Assembly: GCF_004683965.1 (NCBI RefSeq)
Contig: NZ_CP038436.1
Coordinates: 2,790,001-2,854,000, forward strand
Direction of reading: 5' to 3'
From: Nocardioides seonyuensis
GTDB lineage: Bacteria; Actinomycetota; Actinomycetes; Propionibacteriales; Nocardioidaceae
Length of the DNA stretch: 64,000 bases
Under the pieces are notes generated by a model that worked only from the letters and a program-made list of their open reading frames with translations, did no database searches and was not told where the DNA came from. Position 1 is the first letter of the stretch; every line of letters begins with the position of its first letter. Shown one piece after another: positions 7,429 through 15,177 of the stretch. The position numbers and the translations under genes were made by a program.

Positions 7429-7926
7429 TCACAGGTCGAACCAGGCGCACCCGCAGTAGGGGTGGCGCAGCCAGCGGCGTGACTGCGGCACCGGGTCGGC
7501 CCCGAGCAGCCAGGACGTCGCCCAGGTGCTGGGCGTCTCTCCCCGCCGCCAGGACTGGATGTCGCGAGCTGCCCACCCTGCGGCCAACGCCCACAGGGCC
7601 GGCGACAGGGACGGCAGGGCTGGTTGCGGCTCGCAGAGCGTGGAGGCCGCCACGCAGTGCCCGCACGGACTCACGCCGGGCAGCACCCAGGGTCCGACCT
7701 CGACGCCGTGCGGGTGTGCGGCCAGGAGGAGGTGGGGGGTGGAGTCGACGATCCAGCGCTCCATGAGGGCCTGGACCTCCGTGTCGGCGCAACGCCCGGC
7801 CGAGACGACGACACCGGTCGCTGCCCGGGGGTCGACCTCGAGCCCAGCCGCCGCGAGCGCGGAGTCGAGGGCCCCGGGCCGAGGCTCGGGTGCTGCCAGG
7901 CGCACGCGCAGAGCCCCGTCGTCCAT
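7429..7926 (-). CDS. Short protein resembling the TOMM cyclodehydratase leader-binding family
   Basis: About 165 residues. Two cysteine pairs, VSPCGHCVAA in the middle and HPYCGCAWFDL at the end, resemble those framing the zinc-binding part of cyclodehydratase/TOMM precursor-binding proteins (ThiF/E1-like relatives). There is no peptide precursor or cyclodehydratase gene nearby, so a bacteriocin role is not supported. In actinobacterial core genomes this short form appears as a conserved protein of unknown role. The start is uncertain: ATG 7926 is assumed, and an upstream ATG at 7980 with GGGAG before it would add 18 residues. Confidence 0.55.
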   Translation of the reverse strand: MDDGALRVRLAAPEPRPGALDSALAAAGLEVDPRAATGVVVSAGRCADTEVQALMERWIVDSTPHLLLAAHPHGVEVGPWVLPGVSPCGHCVAASTLCEPQPALPSLSPALWALAAGWAARDIQSWRRGETPSTWATSWLLGADPVPQSRRWLRHPYCGCAWFDL

Positions 7927-8008
7927 GGCCCACACGCTGCCAGAGCAAGGGGCTGCAGGGGCGCTTCTCCACAGGCGCATCGCCTGCGCGCTCCCACGCC
8001 GGGAAAGC

Positions 8009-8045
8009 ATCGACGGCGGCACCCCCGGGGGGTGCCGCCGTCGAT
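8009..8045 (-). terminator. GC-rich hairpin after the DUF5679 gene
   Basis: A 17-bp stem (8009-8025 with 8029-8045, three-base loop) lies directly downstream of the minus-strand gene ending at 8063. It has no clear T-tract, as is common in high-GC genomes. Confidence 0.7.
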
Positions 8046-8062
8046 CAGCTAGGTGGTGAGAC

Positions 8063-8221
8063 TCACGCCTTGCCGAGGATGCGGTTGAGGTTGGTGCTGC
8101 AGACGGGGCAGACGGCCTTGGCCATCTTGGTGCCCTTGTCGTTGACGCGGACCTCGCCCTCTGCTTCGCGCTTCTCCTTGCACTTGACGCAGTAGAACTC
8201 ACCGCTCCAGGTCTCCGCCAT
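8063..8221 (-). CDS. DUF5679 small zinc-ribbon protein
   Basis: A 52-residue protein beginning MAETWSGEFYCVKCKEKREA and ending VCPVCSTNLNRILGKA, with two CxxC pairs of a rubredoxin-like zinc ribbon. The sequence pattern and length match the DUF5679 family, which is widespread in Actinobacteria and of unknown function. AAGGAGG lies about six bases before the ATG at 8221, so translation should be efficient. A strong hairpin follows at 8009-8045, making this a single-gene transcript. Confidence 0.85.
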   Translation of the reverse strand: MAETWSGEFYCVKCKEKREAEGEVRVNDKGTKMAKAVCPVCSTNLNRILGKA

Positions 8222-8426
8222 GACGGCCTCCTTGCTTGTAGAGATTGTGGTCGTCGCGACGGGGTGGTCGTGAGGGGAAGCCCGCCGGGGTCCGCCGGCG
8301 GGTGCCGGTGGTCCGTCGAAGACCCTACGCCACGCGTGGGCCACGCTCACGCACACCACGCCTGAGCGTGGCCGAGCGGTTGTCGGCGCCCATGCCGGGA
8401 GAGGCCGTCGTCGGTACTCTCTCGCC

Positions 8427-9221
8427 ATGGCTGACCTCACCCACCTCCGGCTCGAGCGTCCCCATGAGGGCGTCGCCGTGCTGACCCTCGACAACCCCGG
8501 TCTTCGCAATGCGATGAGCGAGGAGATGACGACGTCGTGGGTGGCGGCGATCGACGAGCTCGCGGGCGACAGGTCGGTGCGCGCGGTCGTCGTCACCGGT
8601 GCGGGTCCGGCGTTCTGCTCGGGCGGCGACACCGGGTGGATCGCGAGCGAGCCCGAGGCCAGCGTCGACCAGCTGCGGCACCGGATGATGGGCTTCTACC
8701 GGGCATGGCTCTCCATCCGCAGGCTCGAGGTCCCCACCATCGCTGCCATCAACGGCCACGCCATCGGTGCGGGCCTGTGCGTGGCGCTCGCCTGCGACAT
8801 CCGCTACGCCGCGCGTGGCGCCAAGATGGGCGTGCCGTTCGTGAAGCTCGGCATGCATCCCGGGATGGCCGGCACCTACCTGCTGCCCAACGTCGTGGGG
8901 GAGGCCCACGCGCGCGACCTCCTCCTGACCGGTCGGGTGGTCGAGGCGGACGAGGCGCTGCGCCTGGGCATGGTGTCGCGGGTCATCGAGCCTGACTCCT
9001 TTCACGACGAGGTGCTCGCCGCTGCCGCGGGGATCGCCGCGACCGCGCCGATCGCGAGCCGGCTGACCAAGATCGCACTCCTTGACGGCGGTCACGCCGA
9101 CCACGAGAGTGCTCTTCAGTGGGAGGCGCTGGCGCAGCCGCTCACCTTGGCGACCGCCGACCTGCAGGAAGGCATGCGAGCCAGTCGAGAGAAGCGCGCA
9201 CCCAGCTTCGAGGGTCGCTGA
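8427..9221 (+). CDS. Enoyl-CoA hydratase/isomerase (crotonase) family protein
   Basis: 264 residues with crotonase-fold oxyanion segments AFCSGGDTGW and GHAIGAGLCVALACD. The two glutamates of classical enoyl-CoA hydratase are not present at the expected places (GAGLCV instead of GGxCE, and KLGMHPGMAG instead of a PE motif). It therefore probably acts on a CoA thioester in another reaction such as isomerisation, hydrolysis or decarboxylation. TACTCT six bases before the ATG fits leaderless expression. It is followed by a PHP-domain gene with 10 bases between. Confidence 0.85.
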   Translation: MADLTHLRLERPHEGVAVLTLDNPGLRNAMSEEMTTSWVAAIDELAGDRSVRAVVVTGAGPAFCSGGDTGWIASEPEASVDQLRHRMMGFYRAWLSIRRLEVPTIAAINGHAIGAGLCVALACDIRYAARGAKMGVPFVKLGMHPGMAGTYLLPNVVGEAHARDLLLTGRVVEADEALRLGMVSRVIEPDSFHDEVLAAAAGIAATAPIASRLTKIALLDGGHADHESALQWEALAQPLTLATADLQEGMRASREKRAPSFEGR

Positions 9222-9231
9222 GGAGTCGCCC

Positions 9232-10278
9232 ATGTCCTCTCGTGATCCCCACACCCCCGGTCCAGGACCGGTGGCAGCCCTGCGACGGATCGCGTTCCTG
9301 ATGGAGCGCCGACGCGAGGAGACCCGTCGGATCGAGGCGTTCCGCAACGCCGCGCGCACCATCTTGCCGCTGCCGGACGAGGAGGTCAGGGCGCGTTCCG
9401 AGGCCGGCACCCTGACCGAGCTCAGCGGCATCGGGCCCAGCACCGCCGCCGTCATCACCCAGGCCTGCCGGGGTGAGGTCCCCGAGCGGCTGGTGAGTCT
9501 CGAGAAGACGTCCGGGCCCCTCGCAGAGGGCGGGCGCGAGCTGCGAGCCCTCTTGCGTGGTGACCTCCATTCCCACTCCGACTGGTCCGACGGCGGGTCG
9601 CCGATCGAGGAGATGGCGATGACCGCCATGGAGCTCGGTCACGACTACCTGGTGCTCACCGACCACAGCCCGCGCCTGCGGGTCGCCAACGGGCTCAGCG
9701 CCGAGCGGCTGACGCGCCAGCTCGGCGTGGTCGAGGCCGTGAACGCCCACCTCGGCGGTGAGTTCACCCTCCTCAAGGGCATCGAGGTCGACGTCCTCGA
9801 CGACGGGTCGCTCGACCAGACCGACGAGATGCTGGCGCAGCTCCAGGTGCGCGTCGCGAGCGTCCACTCCAAGCTGCGGATGGACGCCGCCCCGATGACC
9901 AGGCGGATGATCGAGGCCGTGCGCAACCCGTTCACCAACGTCCTGGGTCACTGCACCGGCCGCCTCGTCACCGGCAACCGAGGCCTGCGTCCCCAGTCGC
10001 AGTTCGACGCGCGCGCAGTCTTCGAGGCCTGCGCCGAGCACGACGTCGCCGTCGAGATCAACTCCCGGCCCGAGCGGCGCGACCCTCCCACCGGCCTCAT
10101 CGAGCTGGCCCGCGACATCGGCTGCGTGTTCTCCATCGACTCCGACTCCCACGCCCCCGGACAGCTCGACATGGTCGACCACGGGTGCGAGCGCGCCGAG
10201 GCAGCCGGCATCGACCCCGACCGGATCGTCAACACCTGGCCGGTGGAGCGCCTGCTGGCCTGGGCGGACAAGCGGTGA
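9232..10278 (+). CDS. PHP-domain phosphoesterase with N-terminal helix-hairpin-helix, PolX-like tail
   Basis: 348 residues. The N-terminus has a helix-hairpin-helix region (LTELSGIGPSTAAVITQ) like that of PolX. The C-terminal two thirds form a PHP domain with metal-binding motifs DLHSHSDWSDG, LTDHSPRL, a central GIEVDVL, and IDSDSHAPGQ. The polymerase palm of PolX is missing, so it is a stand-alone PHP hydrolase, possibly acting on DNA 3' ends or on phosphate monoesters. AGGAG precedes the ATG at 9232. The stop codon overlaps the next gene by four bases (GTGA), giving translational coupling. Confidence 0.85.
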   Translation: MSSRDPHTPGPGPVAALRRIAFLMERRREETRRIEAFRNAARTILPLPDEEVRARSEAGTLTELSGIGPSTAAVITQACRGEVPERLVSLEKTSGPLAEGGRELRALLRGDLHSHSDWSDGGSPIEEMAMTAMELGHDYLVLTDHSPRLRVANGLSAERLTRQLGVVEAVNAHLGGEFTLLKGIEVDVLDDGSLDQTDEMLAQLQVRVASVHSKLRMDAAPMTRRMIEAVRNPFTNVLGHCTGRLVTGNRGLRPQSQFDARAVFEACAEHDVAVEINSRPERRDPPTGLIELARDIGCVFSIDSDSHAPGQLDMVDHGCERAEAAGIDPDRIVNTWPVERLLAWADKR

Positions 10279-10808
10279 GCGGGTCGTCCCCCGAGATCGA
10301 GGTACGACGCTCGCGCCGCCGCCGTCGTACCGTCTCCGCCTATCGCGACGGTGACCGGATCGTGGTGCTGATCCCGGCCACGATGAGCAAGCGCGACGAG
10401 GCGACCTGGGTGGCCGACATGGTCGCCCGGCTCGAGCGCAAGGAGCGCCGCAAGCACCGTTCCGACTCCGACCTGCTGGCCAGGGCGGCACGCCTCAACG
10501 ACCTCTACCTCGGCGGGCTGGCTGTCCCGGAGTCGGTGCGATGGGTGACCAACCAGACCTCGCGCTGGGGCTCGTGCACTCCGGGCGACAGGTCGATCCG
10601 TCTCAGCACCCGCCTGCAGGGGATGCCTGACTGGGTCGTGGACTACGTGCTGGTCCATGAGCTGGCCCACCTGATCGAGGCCGGTCACACACGGGAGTTC
10701 TGGGCGTGGGTGGAGCGCTACCCCAGGTCCGAGAGGGCGCGGGGCTACCTGCTGGGATGGTCGGCGGGAGCCGACGTGGAACCGCCCTCGAGCGAGAGCG
10801 AGGCCTGA
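10275..10808 (+). CDS. YgjP/WLM-type M48-like metallopeptidase
   Basis: 177 residues with the zincin motif HELAHLIEAGHTREFWAWVE, where two His and the Glu of HExxH are followed by a third candidate ligand; the preceding SRWGSC is the YgjP-family signature. The basic N-terminus ([10 protein letters not shown]) is also typical. It starts with GTG inside the stop of the PHP gene. Function is unproven; family members are presumed intracellular peptidases. Its last 64 bases overlap the convergent Nudix gene. Confidence 0.85.
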   Translation: MSGSSPEIEVRRSRRRRRTVSAYRDGDRIVVLIPATMSKRDEATWVADMVARLERKERRKHRSDSDLLARAARLNDLYLGGLAVPESVRWVTNQTSRWGSCTPGDRSIRLSTRLQGMPDWVVDYVLVHELAHLIEAGHTREFWAWVERYPRSERARGYLLGWSAGADVEPPSSESEA

Positions 10809-11365
10809 CCCGCCGCGAGGGCTCCTCCGGCGAGGGCGACGAACGGTGTGAGCTCGGCGTTGGGCAGCGAGTCCACCGGCCACCAGGCGAGGTCGAGGGA
10901 CTCCTGGCTCAGGACGTGGTCCGCGCCGGCGCGGGCGCGCGCCACGAACATGACGTCGAGGTGCTGGACGCCCTCGCCCGGCCAGCAGAACGGCACGTCG
11001 TGGGCGTCGAGCACCACCGGCGTCGGGTCGAGCACGAGGTCGCCGGCGGTCAGGCCCGACTCCTCGAGGGCCTCGCGCAACGCAGCCCCGGCCAGCGTCG
11101 AGTCGCCGGGCTCGACGTGTCCGCCGAGCTGGAACCAGCGCCCGGACTTGGCGTGCAGGGTGAGCAGCACTCGCTCCGCGCTCTCGTCGAGCACCAGCGT
11201 CGAGGCAGTCAGGTGGTCGGGCCGGCAGTCGCGCGACATCGCGTCGTGACGTCTCTCAAGCAGGGCGACATAGCGTTCGCGAAGCTGCGCCTGCTCCGGA
11301 GTCGGAGGCGTCCAGGCTCGGAGCACCGCCAGGGCGTCGGCGTGCGAGCTGCTCGCCGCGCTCAC
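10745..11365 (-). CDS. Nudix hydrolase
   Basis: 206 residues with a Nudix box GHVEPGDSTLAGAALREALEE in the middle of the protein, preceded by TLHAKSGRWFQLGG. This hydrolyses a nucleoside-diphosphate-linked substrate that cannot be specified from sequence. The GTG start overlaps the stop of the upstream Zincin_2 gene by four bases, so the two are co-transcribed and translationally coupled. Its 3' end overlaps the M48-like gene on the other strand. Confidence 0.87.
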   Translation of the reverse strand: MSAASSSHADALAVLRAWTPPTPEQAQLRERYVALLERRHDAMSRDCRPDHLTASTLVLDESAERVLLTLHAKSGRWFQLGGHVEPGDSTLAGAALREALEESGLTAGDLVLDPTPVVLDAHDVPFCWPGEGVQHLDVMFVARARAGADHVLSQESLDLAWWPVDSLPNAELTPFVALAGGALAAGQASLSLEGGSTSAPADHPSR

Positions 11366-12699
11366 TCCTGCGGACGGCCCTCGGGGCCGCCGTCGAGGAG
11401 GTCACGCAGTCCTGCGTCGAAGTCCTCCTCGCTGAGGCCTTCCGGTGCGACGGCGTCCTCGCGGAAGCCCAGCGGGTCGTCGAGGTCGGCGGCGGTCGGG
11501 AGCAGCTGGGGTGACATCCAGACCCCGTCGCGGGCCTCGGTGCCCTGGCGGGTGCGCAGCGACCCCCAGAGCGTCGAGGCGTCGCGCAGGCGGCGCGGGC
11601 GCAGCTCCAGGCCGACGAGGGAGGCGAAGGTCTGCTCGGCAGGGCCCCCGGCGGCGCGTCGACGCCGAACGGTCTCCTGCAGCTTGGCGGCGGCCGGCAT
11701 CCGCTCCGCGGTCGCCTGGCCGACGACCTCGTCGACCCAGCCCTCGACGAGCGCGAGGGTGATCTCGAGGCGTTCGAGGGCGGCCTTCTGGGTGGGGGAG
11801 GGCTCGAGGTCGAACAGACCACCGGAGAACGCCTCCTGCATGGCTGCCGGGTTGCCCAGGTCCAGGCCCTGGAGCTTCTCCTCGATGCCTGCGGTGTTGA
11901 TCTCGACACCGCTGCCGTAGTCGGCCACCGCGCCGATGAGGTGGTCGCGGAGCCAGGGGACCCCGGCGAAGAGGCGCTGGTGCGCGGCCTCGCGCAGCGC
12001 GAGGTAGAGCAGCACGTCGTCGGCGCTGACGTCGAGCTCGGCGGCGAACGCCTCGACGTTGGAGGTCACGAGAGCAGCCTTGCCCGTCGGGCCCAGGGGC
12101 AGCCCGATGTCGGAGGCGCTGAGCACGTCGCCGGCGAGGGTGCCGAGGCCGTCCCCGACCTGGCTGGCCACCATGCCCGAGCTGGCCCTGGAGAGGAGCG
12201 AGATCAACGGACCCGCGAGCTGGCGCATCTCCTCAGGCAGGGCCTGCTCGAGTGCGGTCGACGCTGAACCTGCCACCGGCTCGACCAGGACCGTCCACAC
12301 GTCGAGGGTCTCCACGACCCACTCGGCCCGTGACCACGCTGCCGTGGTGCTGACGCCCGAGGGGAGCTCGGTGGCCGAGTCGAGCCAGTGGTCGGCGAGC
12401 CGCACGGCGTCGGCGACCGCGTCGGCCTGCGACCGGGTCGGGGTCGGGTCGGGCTGCTGGGCGGTGACCTTGCGGGCCACGTCGGCCACGACCTCCCAGT
12501 TCACTGGGCCGTCGTGGGGCTGCAGGAACGCCTGCATCTGCGCCATGAGGCCGCCGAGGTCGGGCATGCCGCCGGCGGGCCCGCCGCCGAGCCCGCCCAG
12601 CCCACCCAGTCCACCGAGGTTGGCGAAGATCTGCTCGAACGGCGTGCCCTTGAAGGGGTTGGGCTGGTCGTCGGCGCCCTCTCCGGGGATGTCGTTCAT
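11362..12699 (-). CDS. Zincin_2-family putative metallopeptidase
   Basis: 445 residues, with a Gly/Leu-rich low-complexity N-terminus (LGGLGGLGGLGGG) and a helical body containing LALREAAHQRLFAGVPWL. This is the equivalent of the conserved mycobacterial protein next to the Lon-like protease (PF10103 type). The segment reads R-E-A-A-H where HExxH would be expected, so the first zinc ligand is absent in this reading and catalysis is doubtful. Start ATG 12699 has GGGAGG just before it and a TACCGT hexamer upstream. It is divergent from moaE and coupled to the Nudix gene. Confidence 0.83.
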   Translation of the reverse strand: MNDIPGEGADDQPNPFKGTPFEQIFANLGGLGGLGGLGGGPAGGMPDLGGLMAQMQAFLQPHDGPVNWEVVADVARKVTAQQPDPTPTRSQADAVADAVRLADHWLDSATELPSGVSTTAAWSRAEWVVETLDVWTVLVEPVAGSASTALEQALPEEMRQLAGPLISLLSRASSGMVASQVGDGLGTLAGDVLSASDIGLPLGPTGKAALVTSNVEAFAAELDVSADDVLLYLALREAAHQRLFAGVPWLRDHLIGAVADYGSGVEINTAGIEEKLQGLDLGNPAAMQEAFSGGLFDLEPSPTQKAALERLEITLALVEGWVDEVVGQATAERMPAAAKLQETVRRRRAAGGPAEQTFASLVGLELRPRRLRDASTLWGSLRTRQGTEARDGVWMSPQLLPTAADLDDPLGFREDAVAPEGLSEEDFDAGLRDLLDGGPEGRPQE

Positions 12700-12751
12700 G
12701 CCTCCCACGGTACTCAGCCTCCCCAGATCGGCGGAGCCTAGACTTCGGATC

Positions 12752-13177
12752 GTGAGTGATCCCGTCCGGCTCGTCGCCATCCAGGAGACCCCCCTCGACG
12801 TGTCCGAGGTCCTCGACGCCCTCGGCGACGCCGGTGCGGGCGGGCTCACGCTCTTCGTGGGTCAGGTTCGCGACCACGACGGCGGGCAGGGGGTCGCCGC
12901 TCTCGGCTACTCCGCCCACCCGAGCGCGCTCGACCGCCTGCGTGACGTCTGCGAGCAGGTCGCCGCCGCGCACGACGTCCGCGGAGTCGCCGCGGTGCAC
13001 CGCGTCGGGCAGCTGCAGGTCGGTGACCTCGCTGTCGTCGTGGCGACCACGGCGGCCCATCGCGGCGACGCCTTCGAGGCGTCGAGGGCGCTGATCGACA
13101 CGCTGAAGGCCGAGGTGCCCATCTGGAAGCACCAGGTCTTCGCCGACGGAAGCGAGGAGTGGGTCGGCACGCCGTAG
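12752..13177 (+). CDS. moaE: Molybdopterin synthase catalytic subunit MoaE
   Basis: 141 residues. The large subunit of molybdopterin synthase transfers sulfur from MoaD thiocarboxylate to precursor Z. Visible features are GLTLFVGQVRDHD, LGYSAHPSA, the central HRVGQLQVGD and the C-terminal KAEVPIWKHQ with the catalytic Lys pair. TAGACT lies seven bases before the GTG start at 12752, so the message is probably leaderless. No other moa gene is in the window; an isolated moaE is common in Actinobacteria. Confidence 0.9.
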   Translation: MSDPVRLVAIQETPLDVSEVLDALGDAGAGGLTLFVGQVRDHDGGQGVAALGYSAHPSALDRLRDVCEQVAAAHDVRGVAAVHRVGQLQVGDLAVVVATTAAHRGDAFEASRALIDTLKAEVPIWKHQVFADGSEEWVGTP

Positions 13178-13211
13178 GCATTTCGGGGGCGCGACTGCCT
13201 AGTCTTGCCGC

Positions 13212-13466
13212 GTGGAGATCCTGCTCTGGCTCGTGCCGTCGCTGGTCGTGCTGGTCGCTGCCATGACCTGGGCCGGATGGGTCGGGCGCGAGGGGCGTGG
13301 CGAGGTCGACCGGGACGTGGCCGCCGAACGGCTGGGCAGGGCCCTGGCCAAGGATCACACCCCCCGGCGCCACGTCGCTCCCGAGCGGGTGCGGGACCGC
13401 AGCACCGGCATCGCCGTACGCCCCACCCAGCGGGACGTCTCGGACAGCACCCGTCGCGTCTCGTAG
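13212..13466 (+). CDS. Small single-pass membrane protein, hypothetical
   Basis: 84 residues with an N-terminal hydrophobic segment (ILLWLVPSLVVLVAAMTWAG) that should span the membrane, followed by a charged cytoplasmic tail rich in Arg and Asp. TAGTCT six bases before the GTG start supports expression. It lies between moaE and the membrane Lon-like protease, both on the same strand. I recognise no family, and no catalytic motif is visible. Confidence 0.7.
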   Translation: MEILLWLVPSLVVLVAAMTWAGWVGREGRGEVDRDVAAERLGRALAKDHTPRRHVAPERVRDRSTGIAVRPTQRDVSDSTRRVS

Positions 13467-13492
13467 TTGTCGGCGTTTGAGAGAGTGACGCC

Positions 13493-14542
13493 ATGAGTCA
13501 GCGGACCCGGGCGGGCCTCATCGCCGCGTGCCTGCTGGCTGTGCTGTGGGCGGTGGCGGCGTTCACCGCCCTGCCCTACGTCACCTACAGCCCCGGCCCG
13601 ACCGTCGACATCCTCTCCGCGACCGAGGGGAAGGAGAAGGTCCAGGTCTCCGGCCACAAGGCCTACCACGACGACGGCGAGCTCCGGCTCACCACGATCT
13701 ACGTCGACGACCCGCAGGAGTCGGTCACCCTGCTCGAGCTGCTCAAGGCCTACGTCGACCCTGACGAGGCGGTCTACCCGCGTTCCGCGGTCTACGCACC
13801 CGACGAGACCGACGAGAGCAGCGAGCGGATGAGCACGGTGCAGATGGTCTCCTCCCAGGACTCTGCCGTCGCGACGGCGCTGACCGAGCTCGGCTACGAC
13901 GTCGACGAGGTCGTCGAGGTGCTCGACGTGAGCGAGGACCTCCCGGCCGACGGGCGCCTCGAGGTGCGCGATGTGCTGCTGGAGGTGGGGGGTCGGCCCA
14001 TCTCGGAGCCGCAGGACGTGGTCGAGGCGGTCGACGCCGCGCCGGTCGGCGAGCCGCTGGAGTTCGTCGTACGACGTGACGGGGACGAGGTGAGCGTGGA
14101 GGTCACCCCGCGCGAGTTCGACGGCGACAAGAGGGTCGGCATCACCCCGGGGTCGGGGTTCACCTTCCCCTTCGACGTGCGTGTCGACATCGGCGACAGC
14201 ATCGGCGGCCCCAGCGCCGGGCTCATGATGGCGCTCGCCGTCTACGACACCCTGACTCCCGGCTCGCTCACCGGCGGCCACAGCATCGCCGGCACCGGCA
14301 CCGTCACCCGCGACGGCGAGGTCGGTCCCATCGGCGGCATCCAGCAGAAGATCGCGGCCTCCCGCGACGTGGGTGCCGAGCTGTTCCTCGTGCCGGCCGG
14401 CAACTGCGACGGCGTCGCAGGCGTCGACTCCGAGGACATGCGCTTGGTCCGAGCCACCACCATGCACGACGCCGTCCAGTCCATCGAGGCATGGGTCGAG
14501 GACCCCGACGCCTCCCTGCCGACCTGTGAGGACCCCGCGTGA
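13493..14542 (+). CDS. Membrane-anchored Lon-like serine protease with PDZ domain
   Basis: 349 residues. A transmembrane helix (about 7-28) is followed by a short extracytoplasmic region, a PDZ domain (about 140-205) and an S16 Lon-type catalytic domain. The Ser-Lys dyad is visible as S241 in IGGPSAGL and K286 in GGIQQKIAA. The mycobacterial homologue lies directly next to the UPF0182 gene, as here. No ATPase domain is present, so it acts without the Lon unfoldase. It overlaps the next gene by four bases. Confidence 0.92.
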   Translation: MSQRTRAGLIAACLLAVLWAVAAFTALPYVTYSPGPTVDILSATEGKEKVQVSGHKAYHDDGELRLTTIYVDDPQESVTLLELLKAYVDPDEAVYPRSAVYAPDETDESSERMSTVQMVSSQDSAVATALTELGYDVDEVVEVLDVSEDLPADGRLEVRDVLLEVGGRPISEPQDVVEAVDAAPVGEPLEFVVRRDGDEVSVEVTPREFDGDKRVGITPGSGFTFPFDVRVDIGDSIGGPSAGLMMALAVYDTLTPGSLTGGHSIAGTGTVTRDGEVGPIGGIQQKIAASRDVGAELFLVPAGNCDGVAGVDSEDMRLVRATTMHDAVQSIEAWVEDPDASLPTCEDPA

Positions 14543-15177
14543 ACCCTCCCTTCGAAGACCAGCACGAGGGTCTCCCACCCGCCGACGTGCCCACGGACCT
14601 ACCGGCCGACCCCGCCCTGGCGTCGGCCGTGCTCGAGATCGAGTCCCACGTCGGGCGCGAGGGCTGGGACCAGCCGGCCCGCCTCTACGCCCTGGTCGAG
14701 ACTGCGGCGCTCGTCGAGCAGGAGCCCGCGCTCGCCGCGATGATGGAGATCGACGGCCCTGGCGACGAGGGTTCGTTCACCCCGATCGAGCAGGACGGCC
14801 TCCCGCCCGGCCAGCAGCTCGAGGAGGCGCTGGAGTCCATCGTGTGGCCGCCCAGCGTCGCAGGGTGTGCCGCCGTGGTGGAGAGGCTGGTGCTCCCGCC
14901 CGATGCGGACGCGCAGATCCCCGAGGACCCGGCCGAGGCCGAGAAGTTCGCCCGCGAGCACCCCCAGCGCCAGGAGGTGCGCATCGTGGCGGGCGCGACG
15001 CGCGCCGGCGCGGCCTACTGCGCCCTGCGCCTGCGGGCCCACGACGACGAGCAGTCCGTCGTCGACGGGACCGACCTGGTCCCGGGCCTGCTTCACCTGC
15101 TGCACGCCACACTGGAGCAGGTCCCCCTCGCAGACGAGCCAGGCGGGTCGACCGACGAATCCGAGGGCACCGAATGA
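14539..15177 (+). CDS. PPA1309-family protein
   Basis: 212 residues, acidic, beginning with a Pro/Asp-rich stretch and then LASAVLEIESHVGREGWDQPARLYALVETAAL. This matches the conserved actinobacterial PPA1309 family, whose role is unknown. It sits between the Lon-like protease and the UPF0182 gene with four-base overlaps on both sides (ATGA type), so the three proteins should be made together and may work on one membrane-linked process. No enzyme motif is visible. Confidence 0.8.
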   Translation: MNPPFEDQHEGLPPADVPTDLPADPALASAVLEIESHVGREGWDQPARLYALVETAALVEQEPALAAMMEIDGPGDEGSFTPIEQDGLPPGQQLEEALESIVWPPSVAGCAAVVERLVLPPDADAQIPEDPAEAEKFAREHPQRQEVRIVAGATRAGAAYCALRLRAHDDEQSVVDGTDLVPGLLHLLHATLEQVPLADEPGGSTDESEGTE

